A stretch of DNA of 51,372 bases from Microbacteriaceae bacterium (GCA_025463565.1 JAODAT010000021.1:1-51372); one strand, 5' to 3'; positions 16,794 through 24,826 are shown, counted from the stretch's first letter. Notes: generated from the letters alone by a model not told the origin. Numbers and translations are program-made.

Positions 16794-17807
16794 CTACGTG
16801 CGTGGGTCGATATGCATTTTGGGGCCGAAACCCGCGCCTTCGGGCCGGTCGCCGGCGAGCACGGCACCGACGCCATCCAGCCCAACGGTCGCCGCGACGA
16901 GCTCACGCGGGTCGACAGCGCCCGCCGCGTAGGCATTGATCGTTCCGGCGAGGCCGGGCGATGCGCTGAGGATGCCCACCGAGGTCACGTCCTTCAGCGC
17001 CATGGTGCGAGTGTCGATCAGGCTGGGGCTACCGGCCAGGCCGACGTAGACCACACGCCCGCCCGGTTCGACCAGGTCGAGGGCCTTCGCCGGCAGCGCG
17101 GGTGCGTTGGACGCGTCGATGACGGCGTCCCACGGGAGGTCGGGAAGTTCGTCGTCCGTCCACACCCCGTCGAACCCGAGCGTTCGGGCATAGTCCAGCG
17201 AGCGGGCCGAGCGACCCATCAGGTGCACCTCGGCGCCGGCGGCCCGTGCGAACATCGCGACCAGCAGGCCGATCGTTCCCGGGCCGAGCACGAGCGCGCG
17301 CTGCCCCGGGCGGAGGTTCGCGCCCTGCACCGATCGAAGCGCATTGCCGCCCGGCTCGACCAGGGCGCCGAGCACGTCGTCGACGGAGTCGGGCAGCGCG
17401 TGAAGCGCAGACGCCGGCATCGCCAGCTGCTCGGCGAGAGCGCCGGGGAAACCGGCGCGGATGCCTACCTCGAAACGGAACTCGCAGACGTGCTGGTTGC
17501 CCTGACGGCAGCGGCGACACACGCCGCACCCGAGCATGGTGTCACCGGTAACGCGACGACCGAGCCACAAGTCATCGACACCGTCGCCGATCGCGGAGAC
17601 GGTGCCCATCCACTCGTGTCCGAGCCGCATCGGAAACTCGGCGAAACCCTCGTGCAGGTACTGCATCTCGCCGGCGTAGAACTCCACGTCGGTGCCGCAG
17701 ACGCCGGCGCGCTGCACGTCGATCACGACGGTGCCGGGCGTCGCCACCGGTGCGGCGACATCCCGAACCTCGAACTCGCGCGGCCCGGTGAGAACGAAGG
17801 CTTTCAC
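16794..17807 (-). CDS. Zinc-dependent MDR alcohol/polyol dehydrogenase
   Basis: A 337-residue medium-chain dehydrogenase. The catalytic zinc ligands are probably C37 (AGVCGTD) and H64/E65 (GHEWMG). The structural zinc site is complete, with C94, C97, C100 and C108. The Rossmann motif is VLGPGTIGLL (about 172). Spacing is normal for threonine/sorbitol-dehydrogenase-like enzymes. The start overlaps the SMP-30 stop by 4 bp (ATGA). Following a lactonase gene, it probably oxidises a sugar or sugar acid; the product need not be the lactone. Confidence 0.92.
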   Translation of the reverse strand: MKAFVLTGPREFEVRDVAAPVATPGTVVIDVQRAGVCGTDVEFYAGEMQYLHEGFAEFPMRLGHEWMGTVSAIGDGVDDLWLGRRVTGDTMLGCGVCRRCRQGNQHVCEFRFEVGIRAGFPGALAEQLAMPASALHALPDSVDDVLGALVEPGGNALRSVQGANLRPGQRALVLGPGTIGLLVAMFARAAGAEVHLMGRSARSLDYARTLGFDGVWTDDELPDLPWDAVIDASNAPALPAKALDLVEPGGRVVYVGLAGSPSLIDTRTMALKDVTSVGILSASPGLAGTINAYAAGAVDPRELVAATVGLDGVGAVLAGDRPEGAGFGPKMHIDPRT

Positions 17808-18688
17808 AGCGCCGCCGAATTCCAGGGAGTGGTCGGCTGTCCGGTGACTCCGACATTCGCGAGAAAAAGCGCGCCGGCGTCAGGGTACCGTTCGCGGCCC
17901 GCCGCGTCGAGGTCACGGGATGACGTGGTGATGAGCAGCCGGTCGAGGTCGTCCCCGACGAACGCGACGCTCGAGACGTCGGGCACCGGCACGCTCACGG
18001 TATCGGCGGGAGTGCCTTCGGGCGCGAATGAGCGCACCTCGAAGCCGGCCCAGATCGCGATCCACAGGTACCCGCGAGAGTCGATCGTGAGTCCATCCGG
18101 ATACCCGCTCTCGATCGTGAGATGCCTGCGGCGAGCGCCGTAGCCGCCCGACATCGGGTCATAGTCTCGAACCCAGATCGTCTGGTTGGCCGTGTCGGTG
18201 CTGTAGAACAGCGTGCCGTCCGGCGACCAGGCGAGGCCGTTCGAGATCGAGAGGTCGTCATCAAGCAGGGTGAGGGAACCGTCGTACTCCAGTCGCTGCA
18301 GCGTGTCCTTGCCGGGTCGCTCGTCGTAGTGATAGGTGCCGATGAGAAAGCGGCCGGCCGGGTCGACGCCGCCGTCGTTCGCTCGCAGCGCGGTCCCCTC
18401 GAGGATGCGCGGGCCATCCCTTCGCATGCCATCGGGGTCGATGACAACCAGCCGGTCATTCACGGCCACCAGCAGACTGCCATCGTCGCCATCGACCACC
18501 GCGCCGACCTTGCCCTCGAAATCGAACCGGTGGGTCTCGATGACCAGCCCGCCGTCGAGCCTGCCGACGAAGACCTCGCCGCGTTCCACATCGATCCACA
18601 GCAGGCGGGATTTCGTGGCGATCCAGACCGGACCCTCCGCCAGCACGTGGCGGTGCCCCAGTGCCCGAACGGCGTCGAAAGTGGCCAT
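17804..18688 (-). CDS. SMP-30/gluconolactonase-type lactonase
   Basis: A 294-residue six-bladed beta-propeller of the SMP-30/gluconolactonase/LRE family, which hydrolyses aldonolactones using a bound divalent metal. The first metal ligand is the Glu in LAEGPVW (about 17-21); later ligands are expected in the NGLAWSPDG and GYPDGLTIDSRGYLWIA segments. The ATG at 18688 is chosen because the beta-propeller begins directly after it; the upstream in-frame extension overlaps the divergent dehydratase. It is the first gene of the five-gene sugar operon. Confidence 0.9.
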   Translation of the reverse strand: MATFDAVRALGHRHVLAEGPVWIATKSRLLWIDVERGEVFVGRLDGGLVIETHRFDFEGKVGAVVDGDDGSLLVAVNDRLVVIDPDGMRRDGPRILEGTALRANDGGVDPAGRFLIGTYHYDERPGKDTLQRLEYDGSLTLLDDDLSISNGLAWSPDGTLFYSTDTANQTIWVRDYDPMSGGYGARRRHLTIESGYPDGLTIDSRGYLWIAIWAGFEVRSFAPEGTPADTVSVPVPDVSSVAFVGDDLDRLLITTSSRDLDAAGRERYPDAGALFLANVGVTGQPTTPWNSAAL

Positions 18689-18728
18689 AGTTAGACACAC
18701 TAGTTTCATTGACACAGGGAGGAACGCC
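18689..18728. promoter_or_regulatory. 40-bp divergent promoter region
   Basis: Only 40 bases separate the start codons of the SMP-30 gene (minus) and the IlvD/Edd gene (plus). On the minus strand TAGTGT lies eight bases before the SMP-30 ATG, so that transcript may be leaderless. On the plus strand GGGAGGAA serves the GTG at 18729, so its promoter must extend into the SMP-30 coding region. GTGTC occurs twice on the minus strand and may be part of an operator. Confidence 0.4.
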
Positions 18729-20444
18729 GTGACCGAGCACCGTAGCGCCGAGTGGTACGCCGGCACCGACCGCAACTCATACATCCATCGCGCGTGGATG
18801 CGACGCGGCCTGCCCGAGAACGCATTCGACGGTCGCCCCCACATCGCGATCGCGAACAGCGCGAGCGACCTCACCCCGTGCAACTCCCATCTCAACGAGG
18901 TGATGGAGAGCGTGAAGCAGGGCATCTACGAGGCCGGCGGAATCCCGCTCAACCTGCCGACGATCTCGCTCGGTGAAACCCAGGTGCGCCCGACCGCGAT
19001 GCTGTGGCGCAACATGATGGCGATGGCGTCGGAGGAGATGTTCCGCGCCAACCCGATCGACGGCGTCGTGCTGCTGGGCGGGTGCGACAAGACGATCCCC
19101 GCACTTCTGATGGCCGCGGCATCCGTCGACCTGCCCGCGATCGTCGTTCCCGGCGGCCCGATGAAGACGGGCACCTTCCAGGGGGTTCCGCTCGGCTGCG
19201 GCACGGATGTCTGGCGCCTCAGCGAAGAGGTGCGCGGAGGCACTCTCAGCGAGAAGGAGTTCCTGAAGAGCGAGGGCTCGATGATCTCGAGCAAGGGCCA
19301 CTGCAACACGATGGGCACCGCATCGACGATGGCGCTCGTGACCGAAGCGCTCGGGATGATCATTCCGGGCCTCGCCGGAACGCCGGCGGTCGACGCCCGC
19401 CTGCTCGAGAACTCGCACGAGACCGGCCGCCTGATCGTCGACCTCATCGAGGCCGGGCGCAGGCCGAGCACCTTTCTCACCAAGGGGTCGTTCCGGAACG
19501 CCATAGTCGCGCTGGCCGCGATCGGCGGGTCGACGAACGCGGTCGTGCACCTGCTCGCGATCGCCGGGCGGCTCGGCATCGATCTCACCCTCGACGACTT
19601 CGACGCGATCGGATCGGGGGTTCCGCTGCTGGTCAACCTGCAGCCGGCCGGGCGCTACCTCATGGACGACTTCCAGCGGGCGGGCGGGCTATTGAGCGTG
19701 CTGCGCGAGGTGAAGGACCTGCTCGACCCGGCGGCCCTCACCGTCACCGGCAAACCGCTCGTCGACTATCTCGACGACGCACAGATCTGGGATCACGAGG
19801 TGATCTCGGTGCGCGAGACTCCGCTGATCCCCGACGCGGGCATCGCGGTGCTGCGCGGCAACCTCGCGCCCGGTGGCGCGATCATCAAGCCGGCGGCGGC
19901 ATCCCCGCACCTGCTGCAGCATCGCGGGCGTGCCGTGGTTTTCGACACCATCGAGGACATGCACGCTCGCATCGACGACCCCGACCTGGATGTGGATGCC
20001 GACTCCGTGCTGGTGCTGCGCGGGTGCGGTCCGAAGGGCTACCCGGGCATGCCGGAGGTCGCGAACATGCCGCTGCCGAAGAAGCTTCTCGAGCAGGGCG
20101 TGCGCGACATGGTGCGCATCTGCGACGGGCGCATGAGCGGCACGGCGTACGGCACGGTCGTGCTGCACGTCACGCCCGAGGCCGCGGCCGGCGGCCCGCT
20201 CGCGATCGTGCAGACGGGCGACTGGATCATCCTCGACGTGCCTGCGCGCCGTATCACGCTCGACCTCACCCAGCAGGAGCTCAACTCCCGCACCCCCAAC
20301 ACGGCCACGACGGATGGCTACGCAAAGCCGACCCGAGGCTGGGAGAAGCTCTACGTCGACCACGTGACGGGCGCGGACACCGGCGCGGACCTCGACTTTC
20401 TGCAGGGGTCGAGCGGCGACAGGGTGTCGCGCGAGTCGCACTAG
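18729..20444 (+). CDS. IlvD/Edd family dehydratase (sugar-acid dehydratase-like)
   Basis: A 571-residue dehydratase of the IlvD/Edd superfamily. Three Cys positions expected to hold an Fe-S cluster are visible: C51 (DLTPCNSH), C119 (LGGCDKTIPA) and C192 (GHCNTMGTAST). The C-terminal DGRMSGTAYGTVVLH motif is intact. The pattern is closer to L-arabonate/D-xylonate-type aldonate dehydratases than to biosynthetic IlvD, and the setting beside lactonase and dehydrogenase genes agrees (inference). The GTG start is set by GGGAGGAA and family alignment; a longer in-frame extension through SMP-30 is rejected. The stop overlaps the convergent TetR gene by 4 bp. Confidence 0.9.
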   Translation: MTEHRSAEWYAGTDRNSYIHRAWMRRGLPENAFDGRPHIAIANSASDLTPCNSHLNEVMESVKQGIYEAGGIPLNLPTISLGETQVRPTAMLWRNMMAMASEEMFRANPIDGVVLLGGCDKTIPALLMAAASVDLPAIVVPGGPMKTGTFQGVPLGCGTDVWRLSEEVRGGTLSEKEFLKSEGSMISSKGHCNTMGTASTMALVTEALGMIIPGLAGTPAVDARLLENSHETGRLIVDLIEAGRRPSTFLTKGSFRNAIVALAAIGGSTNAVVHLLAIAGRLGIDLTLDDFDAIGSGVPLLVNLQPAGRYLMDDFQRAGGLLSVLREVKDLLDPAALTVTGKPLVDYLDDAQIWDHEVISVRETPLIPDAGIAVLRGNLAPGGAIIKPAAASPHLLQHRGRAVVFDTIEDMHARIDDPDLDVDADSVLVLRGCGPKGYPGMPEVANMPLPKKLLEQGVRDMVRICDGRMSGTAYGTVVLHVTPEAAAGGPLAIVQTGDWIILDVPARRITLDLTQQELNSRTPNTATTDGYAKPTRGWEKLYVDHVTGADTGADLDFLQGSSGDRVSRESH

Positions 20445-21025
20445 CGCGGCGCGAGCAATTCCCTGAAGAAGTCGCCCAGCGGCGCATCGAGGTCGGCCTC
20501 GGTCGCGGAACGGAGCGGCTCGAGCCCGGTGCTGCGCAGTAGCACCAGCCCGAGCGCGGTCGCGATCGCGAGCTGGGCCCGGAGGATGTCGGACTCACTC
20601 GTCGGGTCGAGCCCGGCCGCCGTCGCGGTGCCGACCGCGAAACTCCTCAGTGTGGCCATCCTCAGAGCATCCGCCCGCTCGTCGCCGGAGGAGCGCAGCA
20701 GCAGCATGAGCTGGATCGACAGGTCGCCGTTCGGGGACGCGACCGCCTGGCTCAGCATCGCCTGAACGACGTACTCGAGGGTCGGCGGCTCGGTCCTCTG
20801 CCGGCCGAGATCCCGGGCAACATGCTCGAGGCACGCCTCGAACAGACCCTCCTTGGAGTCGAAGTAGCGGTTGATGAGCGCCACGTTCACTCCGGCGTCC
20901 GCCGCGATGTCGCGCACGGTCGTCGCTCCGTATCCGTCGCGCGCGAAGCGCAGTCGTGCCGCGGCGAGCAACTGCTGTCGCGTGCCCGCGGCGTCGCGGG
21001 TTCGCACCGATGCCTCTGTTGCCAT
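20441..21025 (-). CDS. TetR family transcriptional regulator
   Basis: A 194-residue TetR repressor with an N-terminal HTH at about residues 15-60 (RQQLLAAARLRFARDGYGAT, INRYFDSKEGLF) and a ligand domain of normal length. It is divergent from a DHA2-type MFS pump across a gap that holds two mirrored operator-like sites, the usual arrangement for a local efflux repressor. A TACGGT -10 box lies seven bases before the ATG with TTTACA 18 bp upstream, so the transcript is probably leaderless, and one operator covers the -35 box. Confidence 0.92.
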   Translation of the reverse strand: MATEASVRTRDAAGTRQQLLAAARLRFARDGYGATTVRDIAADAGVNVALINRYFDSKEGLFEACLEHVARDLGRQRTEPPTLEYVVQAMLSQAVASPNGDLSIQLMLLLRSSGDERADALRMATLRSFAVGTATAAGLDPTSESDILRAQLAIATALGLVLLRSTGLEPLRSATEADLDAPLGDFFRELLAPR

Positions 21026-21056
21026 GATCGCAACCGTATCCCAGGGTTCACTGCGC

Positions 21057-21111
21057 TGTAAACATCCGTTGACTTAAGGGCGTACGATTCTCAAGTCAGC
21101 AGTTGTTTACA
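21057..21111. promoter_or_regulatory. Symmetric double TetR operator
   Basis: The gap carries TGTAAACA-N3-GTTGACTT (21057-21075) and its near mirror AAGTCAGC-N3-TGTTTACA (21093-21111), exactly symmetric about 21084. Each half is itself a TetR-sized inverted repeat, GTAAAC-N4-GTTGAC and GTCAGC-N4-GTTTAC, with centres 37 bp apart. The left site overlaps the predicted -35 box of the tetR gene; the right site lies 13 bases before the MFS start. Confidence 0.75.
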
Positions 21112-21123
21112 TCCGGGAGAATC

Positions 21124-22602
21124 ATGTCGCGCACCATAGAGGGGCCATCCACCGGCTCCATCCAGCACACCGGCAAGCGCCGGCCGAACTCGACGCTGAT
21201 CATCATCTACCTGTCGCTCGGCGGCCTGTCCTTCGCCGTGCTGCAATCGCTGGTCGCCCCGGCCCTCTCAACGATCGGGCACGATCTCAACACATCGACC
21301 AGCGATGTCAGCTGGATCCTGACCGCCTACCTGCTCGCCGCCTCGGTACTGACTCCCATCTTCGGCCGCCTCGGCGACATGATGGGCAAGCGCCGCATCC
21401 TCATCGTCGTGCTCTCGCTGCTCCTCGTCGGCACGTTGCTCGCGGCACTCGCACCGAACCTCGGCGTGCTCATCGTTGGCCGCGCACTGCAGGGGGCCGC
21501 CGGCGCGGTCATGCCGCTGTCGATCGGCATCGTTCGCGACGAACTGCCGCACGAAAGGGTCAGCGTCACCATCGGCCTGCTCTCCGCCATCTTCGGCATC
21601 GGGGCCGGCGTCGGCATCGTCGCCGCGGGCCCGATCGTGCAGGCCCTCAACTGGCACTGGCTGTTCTGGCTGCCCCTGGTGCTCATCGTGATCGCGCTCC
21701 TCGGTGCCATTTTCGGCATCCCGGAGTCGCCGGTCCGCAAGCCCGGTCGCCTCGACCTGCTCGGCACCTTCGTGCTCGCCGTCTCCCTCGTGTCGCTGCT
21801 CCTCGCCATCAGCGAGGGAGAAACCTGGGGCTGGGGATCGAAGAAGACGATCGGCCTGCTCGCGCTCGGCGCGGTCGCGCTCGTCGCCTTCGTCTTCGTC
21901 GAACTCCGGGTCAAGGAGCCACTGATCGACGTGCGACTCTTCAAGATCCGCGGGGTATGGACCGCGCACGTCGTCGCCCTGGTCTTCGGTTTCGTGATGT
22001 TCGGCACGTTCATCCTGGTGCCGACCCTCCTGCAGCTGCCGACCGTCGTCGGCTACGGGTTCGGCAAGACGGTGTCGGAGGCAGGGCTGTTCCTGCTGCC
22101 CACCGTCATCGCAATGGTGATTCTGGGGCCGGTCGCCGGCATCCTCATCCGCAAGATCGGCCCGAAGCTGCCGATGCTGCTCGGCGGCATCTTCGTGACC
22201 GCCGCCTTCGTACTCCCGGCGATCTCGCACGGTGAGCTGTGGCAGATCCTCGTGTCGGGCATCCTCACCGGCGCCGGCATCGGCCTGGCGCTCGCCTCGA
22301 CCGCCAATGCGATCATCGAGAGCGTGCCGGCAACCCAGACCGGCGAGGCAATCAGCGCCAACACCATCGCGCGCACGATCGGCTCGAGCATCGGAACTGC
22401 CGTGATCGCGGCGCTCATCACCTCGCACAGCACCGCACAGGGGCTTCCCGAGAACTCCGCGTTCACCATCGGCTTCTGGGTCTCGGCCGGTGTCGCGGTG
22501 CTCGCTATTCTCGCAACCCTCGTCGCGCCGTCGATGCGCAAGCGTCGTGAGCAGGCGCTCGCCCTCGGCGTCGACGACTTCCCGGACGAAGCCGCCGGAT
22601 AG
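21124..22602 (+). CDS. DHA2-type MFS drug/solute efflux transporter
   Basis: A 492-residue transporter with about 14 hydrophobic segments, as in EmrB/QacA (DHA2) pumps. The A motif is GRLGDMMGKRR (about residue 88), the export-linked C motif is visible as AIFGIGAGVGIVAAGPIV (about 158-175), and WHWLFWL precedes TM6. The C-terminus is cytoplasmic and charged. The ATG at 21124 follows GGGAGA; an upstream in-frame TTG lies inside the operator. Regulation by the divergent TetR is very likely. The substrate is unknown. Confidence 0.92.
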   Translation: MSRTIEGPSTGSIQHTGKRRPNSTLIIIYLSLGGLSFAVLQSLVAPALSTIGHDLNTSTSDVSWILTAYLLAASVLTPIFGRLGDMMGKRRILIVVLSLLLVGTLLAALAPNLGVLIVGRALQGAAGAVMPLSIGIVRDELPHERVSVTIGLLSAIFGIGAGVGIVAAGPIVQALNWHWLFWLPLVLIVIALLGAIFGIPESPVRKPGRLDLLGTFVLAVSLVSLLLAISEGETWGWGSKKTIGLLALGAVALVAFVFVELRVKEPLIDVRLFKIRGVWTAHVVALVFGFVMFGTFILVPTLLQLPTVVGYGFGKTVSEAGLFLLPTVIAMVILGPVAGILIRKIGPKLPMLLGGIFVTAAFVLPAISHGELWQILVSGILTGAGIGLALASTANAIIESVPATQTGEAISANTIARTIGSSIGTAVIAALITSHSTAQGLPENSAFTIGFWVSAGVAVLAILATLVAPSMRKRREQALALGVDDFPDEAAG

Positions 22603-22619
22603 GGCTCGAAAACCAAGAT

Positions 22620-22650
22620 GGCCCCGGCAAGTAACCACACTGCCGGGACC
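22620..22650. terminator. Hairpin downstream of MFS gene
   Basis: GGCCCCGGCA (22620-22629) pairs with TGCCGGGACC (22641-22650): ten base pairs with one mismatch and an 11-base loop, 18 bases after the MFS stop. There is no U-run, as is common in high-GC actinobacteria. It lies between converging genes and could serve both. The remaining 95 bases before 22746 show nothing else. Confidence 0.5.
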
Positions 22651-22745
22651 GTTACCCGCGAGGATCAGATCGCGGGCGCCTTCTGCACAATTGTGTGGGA
22701 TGGCGAACGGCTTCGTAAGGGGGTATCGCTTTGACGTCCCGTACG

Positions 22746-23438
22746 CTACGCGATCGGCTCGGGTTCGCGCCGCGCGCCGAAACCTGCCGACACCGCGTAG
22801 GTGTCGGGCTGCGGTAGACCGTGCTCGGCGAAGGCCCCGTCGATCGAAACAAGCACCCGGGACAGGTCGTTCTCATCGATGAGCGCCAGCACGACTCCAC
22901 CCTCGACCCAGGTGAGGTGCGCGCCGGAGGTCGAGGCCGTGTCGGCGGCGAGCTCCAGGTCTGCGCCGGGCGACGTTCCGGCATCCATCACCAGAAGGAG
23001 TCCGTCGAGCCCGACACCCCCGAGGATCGCCGCGGGGCGCAGCACCAGCGCGGCAAGCGCCGTCGAATCATGCCCGAGTCGCCACACCTCGTTCAGAGCC
23101 ATCGCCAGTGCTGCCTCGATCGCGCCCGCCGGGTCGAGCGCATCCGGCACATCGGACTCCACGAGCAGGTCGAATCCCGGCACAGCATCGACATCGGCGC
23201 CCAGTGCGCGGACGATGTCGAGTTCCGCGAGATCGAGCTGGACCAGTTCGTCGGTCTCTGAGTTCGCGATCTGCGCAAGACGGTCGTGTCGAAGACCCAG
23301 CGCGATCACCACCCGTCGATCGGTCGCAACGCTTCCGCCGGGCGTCGTCACGGTGCCCGGAGCAGACCAGACACCGCCGGGCTCGTGACCGGTGAGACCG
23401 CGGAAGCCAGCGCGGGCCTCGTCCCGGATGTCGCTCAC
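22746..23438 (-). CDS. Degenerate galactokinase-like protein, no GHMP motifs
   Basis: A 230-residue protein that I can align by eye along galactokinase (usually about 380 residues). VWSAPGTVTTPGG matches the APGRVNLIGEH site, VVIALGLRHDRLAQI matches the following strand, FDLLVESDVPDALDPAGAIE matches the PxGxGLSSSA ATP loop region, and HLTWVEGGVVLALID matches the MTGGGFGGxVIAL motif. In each place the catalytic or ATP-binding residues are replaced, and about 150 residues are missing internally. It is probably a non-catalytic GHMP paralogue. The GTG start overlaps the ABM stop (GTGA). I see no frameshift or stop, so it is kept as a coding gene. Confidence 0.7.
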   Translation of the reverse strand: MSDIRDEARAGFRGLTGHEPGGVWSAPGTVTTPGGSVATDRRVVIALGLRHDRLAQIANSETDELVQLDLAELDIVRALGADVDAVPGFDLLVESDVPDALDPAGAIEAALAMALNEVWRLGHDSTALAALVLRPAAILGGVGLDGLLLVMDAGTSPGADLELAADTASTSGAHLTWVEGGVVLALIDENDLSRVLVSIDGAFAEHGLPQPDTYAVSAGFGARREPEPIA

Positions 23439-23731
23439 TCGGCGGGGATCGGGAACGTTTCGACCCGCCGGTTCGCCAGCATCGGGATGATGGCGCCGAA
23501 CCCGAGGCGCTGGAAGTGCTCCGACTCCCGGTGAGCCGCGAACGCCTCGGGTGACTCGTACTGCTCGAGAATGACGACCTCCGACTCGTCGCCGAGCTGG
23601 ATGTAGGCGTTGTATGACAGGTTGCCCGGCTCGGTGCGACTCGCCTCCGCCAGCTGGGGAAGCAGGTCGATGACCGCCTTCTCATTGCCGGGAGCGATCG
23701 AGTAATAGGCGATTACCTGCAGTGCGGTCAT
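23435..23731 (-). CDS. Antibiotic biosynthesis monooxygenase (ABM) domain protein
   Basis: A 98-residue single ABM-fold protein with VIAYYSIAPGNEKAVIDLLP at the N-terminus, the EPGNLSYNAY core with its conserved Asn, and ILEQYESPEAFAAHRESEHFQ near residues 54-74. Relatives include YgiN-type quinol monooxygenases and stress-linked dimers without cofactor. The ATG follows TAGGAG. It lies 12 bp behind an esterase and overlaps the galactokinase-like gene, so the three form an operon. Function in this context is unknown. Confidence 0.88.
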   Translation of the reverse strand: MTALQVIAYYSIAPGNEKAVIDLLPQLAEASRTEPGNLSYNAYIQLGDESEVVILEQYESPEAFAAHRESEHFQRLGFGAIIPMLANRRVETFPIPAE

Positions 23732-23743
23732 GCTCCTATCGTC

Positions 23744-24688
23744 TCACTGGGCGGGGATCGACAGTCCCCTCCGCAGCGCGTTCACCTTGCTGTGCCAGAA
23801 CGCCTTCCCCACCGGCTTCTTGCGGAAGAGCACGTCGAACCCGTGGAACGCACCCGGCACGATGACCAGCTCGCAGGACACGCCCGCCTCCGTCAGGCGC
23901 CGGGCATACTCGACATCTTCGTCATGGAACACGTCGAGGGTGCCGACGCCGATCCAGGCCGGCGGCAGGCCGGAGAGATTCTCGCGACGAGCGGGTGCCG
24001 CGTACGGCGAGACGCCGTCGCTGCCCGGCTCGACACCGAGATACGAGGTCCAGCCGTAGCGATTGTCCTGCGCCTGCCAGACACGGGCGCCGCGGGTGTC
24101 GTGGTCGGTGCGGATGACCGTGCGGTCGTCGAGCATCGGGTAGACGAGCAACTGGAACGCGACAGTCACCTCGCCGAGATCGTGTGCACGCAGCACCAGG
24201 GCAGCGGCCAGTCCGCCGCCGGCACTCGCGCCGGCGATGGCGATACGTGTCGGATCGATGCCCCGCTCCTTCGCCGACCGCGACATCCAGAGCAGTCCGG
24301 CATAGGCGTCATCGAGGGCGGCCGGTGACGGATGCTCCGGCGCGACCCGGTAGCGCACGGCAACGACCGTGATCCCCAGTTGCCGAGCGAACTCGCGGTT
24401 GGTGCGGTCGTCCTGCTCAAGGGTGCCGCCGACGAAGCCGCCGCCGTTCATCCAGAACATGCCGGGTGAGCCGGGTTTCAGGTTCTTCGGCCGATAGATC
24501 CGCAGTTTCACCGGCGGGTTTCCGTCCAGGCCTGGCGCCTCGACGTCGTCGATGACCAGGTCATCGGGCACCGGCCCGACCTTCGGTGCGCCCTGGGGAA
24601 GCACCCGCCAGAACTTGGAGGTGATGGGGATGCGCGGGATGAACCGCGCCGCCCTCATCTCGGGATGCAGCTTCTCTGGTGGCGCCAC
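23744..24688 (-). CDS. HSL-family alpha/beta hydrolase (esterase)
   Basis: A 314-residue esterase of the hormone-sensitive lipase family. The nucleophile is in AGASAGGG, the acid in GTLDVFHDED, and the catalytic His in GAFHGFD. The oxyanion loop reads FWMNGGGFVGG, with Asn in place of the otherwise invariant His of HGGG. The GTG at 24686-24688 is chosen because GAGGAGG lies six bases upstream; another GTG at 24725-24727 would add 13 residues without a ribosome site. A copy of the 18-bp motif of the ester locus lies 42 bases upstream in the same orientation, so coregulation is likely. Confidence 0.88.
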   Translation of the reverse strand: MAPPEKLHPEMRAARFIPRIPITSKFWRVLPQGAPKVGPVPDDLVIDDVEAPGLDGNPPVKLRIYRPKNLKPGSPGMFWMNGGGFVGGTLEQDDRTNREFARQLGITVVAVRYRVAPEHPSPAALDDAYAGLLWMSRSAKERGIDPTRIAIAGASAGGGLAAALVLRAHDLGEVTVAFQLLVYPMLDDRTVIRTDHDTRGARVWQAQDNRYGWTSYLGVEPGSDGVSPYAAPARRENLSGLPPAWIGVGTLDVFHDEDVEYARRLTEAGVSCELVIVPGAFHGFDVLFRKKPVGKAFWHSKVNALRRGLSIPAQ

Positions 24689-24730
24689 CGTGTCCTCCTC
24701 GACCCTGGTTTGGATCGAGGCTAGCACGCT

Positions 24731-24748
24731 GCTAACGCACGTTCACTT
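24731..24748 (-). promoter_or_regulatory. Shared 18-bp operator, site 3
   Basis: The minus strand reads AAGTGAACGTGCGTTAGC, matching AAGTGAANNNNCGTTAGC at all 14 fixed positions. Unlike sites 1 and 2, no TATAAG box adjoins it. It is 42 bases before the esterase start and 43 bases before the MarR promoter. Confidence 0.6.
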
Positions 24749-24790
24749 GGGCGGAACTCTGCCTTCACGAAAGCGCATTCAGTTCGAAGG

Positions 24791-24826
24791 TTGACAGTTA
24801 GAGTTCAAACTATTAAAGTTCTAACT
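24791..24826 (+). promoter_or_regulatory. marR promoter with embedded palindrome (leaderless)
   Basis: TTGACA (24791-24796) and TAAAGT (24814-24819) are exactly 17 bp apart, a near-consensus promoter, and the ATG at 24827 sits at the expected transcription start. AGTTAGA (24796-24802) and TCTAACT (24820-24826) form an inverted repeat that spans the spacer and -10 box and ends at the start codon, as expected for autorepression. Confidence 0.72.

Noticed and set aside
21268..22638. Long minus-strand frame opposite the DHA2 MFS gene
   Set aside because: The translation is rich in Asp, Glu, Arg, Gly and His with no recognisable fold; the plus-strand frame encodes a clear transporter.
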